Assembly: GCF_000092645.1 (NCBI RefSeq)
Contig: NC_014165.1
Coordinates: 2,418,001-2,482,000 of the forward strand
Length of the DNA: 64,000 bases
Direction: 5' to 3'
Source: Thermobispora bispora DSM 43833
Lineage (GTDB): Bacteria; Actinomycetota; Actinomycetes; Streptosporangiales; Streptosporangiaceae
The position numbers and the translations under genes were made by a program. The notes beneath the pieces were generated by a model. It was not told where the DNA came from, did not search any database, and saw only the letters and a program-made list of their open reading frames with translations. Below, in pieces: positions 63,149 to 64,000 of the stretch; the first letter of the stretch is position 1, and every line of letters begins with the position of its first letter.

Positions 63149-63176
63149 ACGGTTACGCCATCACGACCGGGTTACG
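63149..63176. promoter_or_regulatory. candidate LytTR binding repeats
   Basis: Two direct 9-bp repeats, ACGGTTACG (63149-63157) and CGGGTTACG (63168-63176), lie 63-90 nt upstream of the LytTR regulator start. LytTR proteins bind pairs of ACnGTTnnG-like 9-mers usually spaced by 12-13 bp; here the gap is 10 bp. Autoregulation is inferred. Confidence 0.5.
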
Positions 63177-63192
63177 GTGCAGAAATAGATCA

Positions 63193-63226
63193 ATCATCCG
63201 ATGATCGGTAGATCCGCTAAACGGAT
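63193..63226. repeat. two short palindromes between kinase and regulator
   Basis: ATCATC-C-GATGAT (63193-63205) and ATCCG-CTAAA-CGGAT (63212-63226) fall in the 217-nt gap between the LytS-type kinase stop (63304) and the regulator start. They may be a terminator, a second operator or an RNA hairpin; no U-run follows. Confidence 0.5.
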
Positions 63227-63303
63227 TTCCTCCGCTATCACCCGAAAAATCAGGATTTGCCCGGAGAGATGGCCTGGAACCCGGCCGTCACGCTCCGTGA
63301 CGA

Positions 63304-64000
63304 TCAGCTCGCCGAGACCCCCGGGTGGTACTTGGGCACCCGCACGGTGACCTTGGTGCCGGCGTCGGGCCCGGTCTCCACCACGAGGCCGTACTCGTCT
63401 CCATAGACCTGCCGGAGCCGTTCGTCCACGTTGGCGAGGCCGATCCCGCTCCCGCTCGAGTTCGAGGGGTGCTCGCCGGCGAGGATCCGGCGCAGCTGCT
63501 CGGGGTCCATGCCGACCCCGTCGTCCTCCACGGTGATCCGGCACTCGGACCCGGCGTCCTCGGCGATGATCGTGATCCGGCCGACCCCCGCCTTCGGCTC
63601 CAGGCCGTGCCGGAGCGCGTTCTCCACGAGCGGCTGCAGGCACAGGAACGGCACCGCGACCGGGAGCACCTCCGGGGCGATGCGCAGGGTCACCCGGAGC
63701 TGGTCGCCGAACCGCGCCCGCTCGATCGTGAGGTACCGGTCGATCGACCGGAGCTCCTCGGCGAGGGTGGTGAAGTCGCCGTGCCGCCGGAACGAGTACC
63801 GGGTGAAGTCGGCGAAGTCCAGCAGCAGCTCACGGGCCCGCTCCGGGTCGGTGCGGACGAAGGACGCGATCGTGGTGAGCGAGTTGTAGATGAAGTGCGG
63901 GGAGATCTGGGCCCGCAGGGCCCGCACCTCCGCCTCCATCAGCATGGTGCGGGATCGGTCCAGCTCGGCGAGCTCGAGCTGCGCGTCCACCCACCGGGCC
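63304..64000 (-). CDS. LytS-type sensor histidine kinase, N-terminus outside window
   Basis: About 232 residues of the C-terminal catalytic part are visible. The His_kinase motif is ALRAQISPHFIYNSLTTIAS (phospho-acceptor His in PHF), and PFLCLQPLVENALRHGLEPK gives the N box. GSGIGLANVDERLRQVYG is the G box. These define the LytS/YpdA (HPK8) family, whose N-terminal sensor would lie right of 64000. The frame ends at 63304 with GTKVTVRVPKYHPGVSAS. The partner is the LytTR regulator 217 nt downstream. The nearby symporters suggest carboxylate sensing. Confidence 0.93.
   Translation of the reverse strand, partial: ARWVDAQLELAELDRSRTMLMEAEVRALRAQISPHFIYNSLTTIASFVRTDPERARELLLDFADFTRYSFRRHGDFTTLAEELRSIDRYLTIERARFGDQLRVTLRIAPEVLPVAVPFLCLQPLVENALRHGLEPKAGVGRITIIAEDAGSECRITVEDDGVGMDPEQLRRILAGEHPSNSSGSGIGLANVDERLRQVYGDEYGLVVETGPDAGTKVTVRVPKYHPGVSAS

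Overview
The window reads as chromosome from a high-GC, morphologically complex actinomycete. Evidence: GC well above 65 %, strong GC3 bias with frequent GTG starts, an SsgB-type sporulation protein, WS/DGAT, a divergent glgA/glgC pair arranged as in mycobacteria, an SsgB/CbiX-like/DUF3516-helicase gene set, and frequent 'GTACGG' words. A Streptosporangiales-like origin (for example a thermophilic relative) is my inference, not something shown directly. There is no prophage, no complete insertion sequence, no CRISPR array and no rRNA operon.

Left part (1-11.7 kb): a truncated LAL-type LuxR regulator, a secreted lipase, a divergent FMN-reductase/HxlR redox pair with a candidate operator, then an acyl-CoA block. 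That block has an AMACR-like CoA transferase facing an enoyl-CoA hydratase, acyl-CoA dehydrogenase, Mct-like CoA transferase and second acyl-CoA dehydrogenase. An AlkZ-like DNA glycosylase and ssgB follow.

Middle (12-31 kb): tRNA-Val(CAC) followed by an AT-richer, gene-poor stretch; pabB-pabC; a LysR regulator divergent from a dehydrogenase-RidA fusion; hutH (with a 26-bp-period TGATCA array at its 3' side); a Gly-Cys-Val tRNA array; a DUF2637-like membrane protein; gnd; a frameshifted DHA2 exporter with its divergent TetR and two operators; small VOC and DDN-type proteins; an orphan histidine kinase; and a DUF3516 helicase.

Right-middle (31-50 kb): tRNA-Gly/Cys; a P450; pgeF-glgA divergent from glgC (glycogen and maltose-1-phosphate synthesis); an Rv1733c-like membrane protein; a crotonase lacking both acidic catalytic residues; an orphan Bug lipoprotein; and glmS behind a small conserved gene. 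Then come tRNA-Gly/Val, a Cu+ P1B-ATPase with an N-terminal cupredoxin domain, a small helical protein, and a molybdopterin-oxidoreductase homologue that appears to have lost its Fe-S cysteines, its Mo-ligand cysteine and part of its pterin site. The last three form the most unusual block of the window.

Right end (49-64 kb): a phosphotransferase, a CbiX-like protein without the catalytic histidine, gdhA, polX, WS/DGAT, a TetR regulator, and an acetate-transport region. The transport region holds yjcH-actP with a CRP-like site in its leader, a second SSS symporter with a small membrane partner, and a LytTR response regulator with its LytS-type kinase (cut by the right edge). I infer that the LytSR pair controls one or both symporters.
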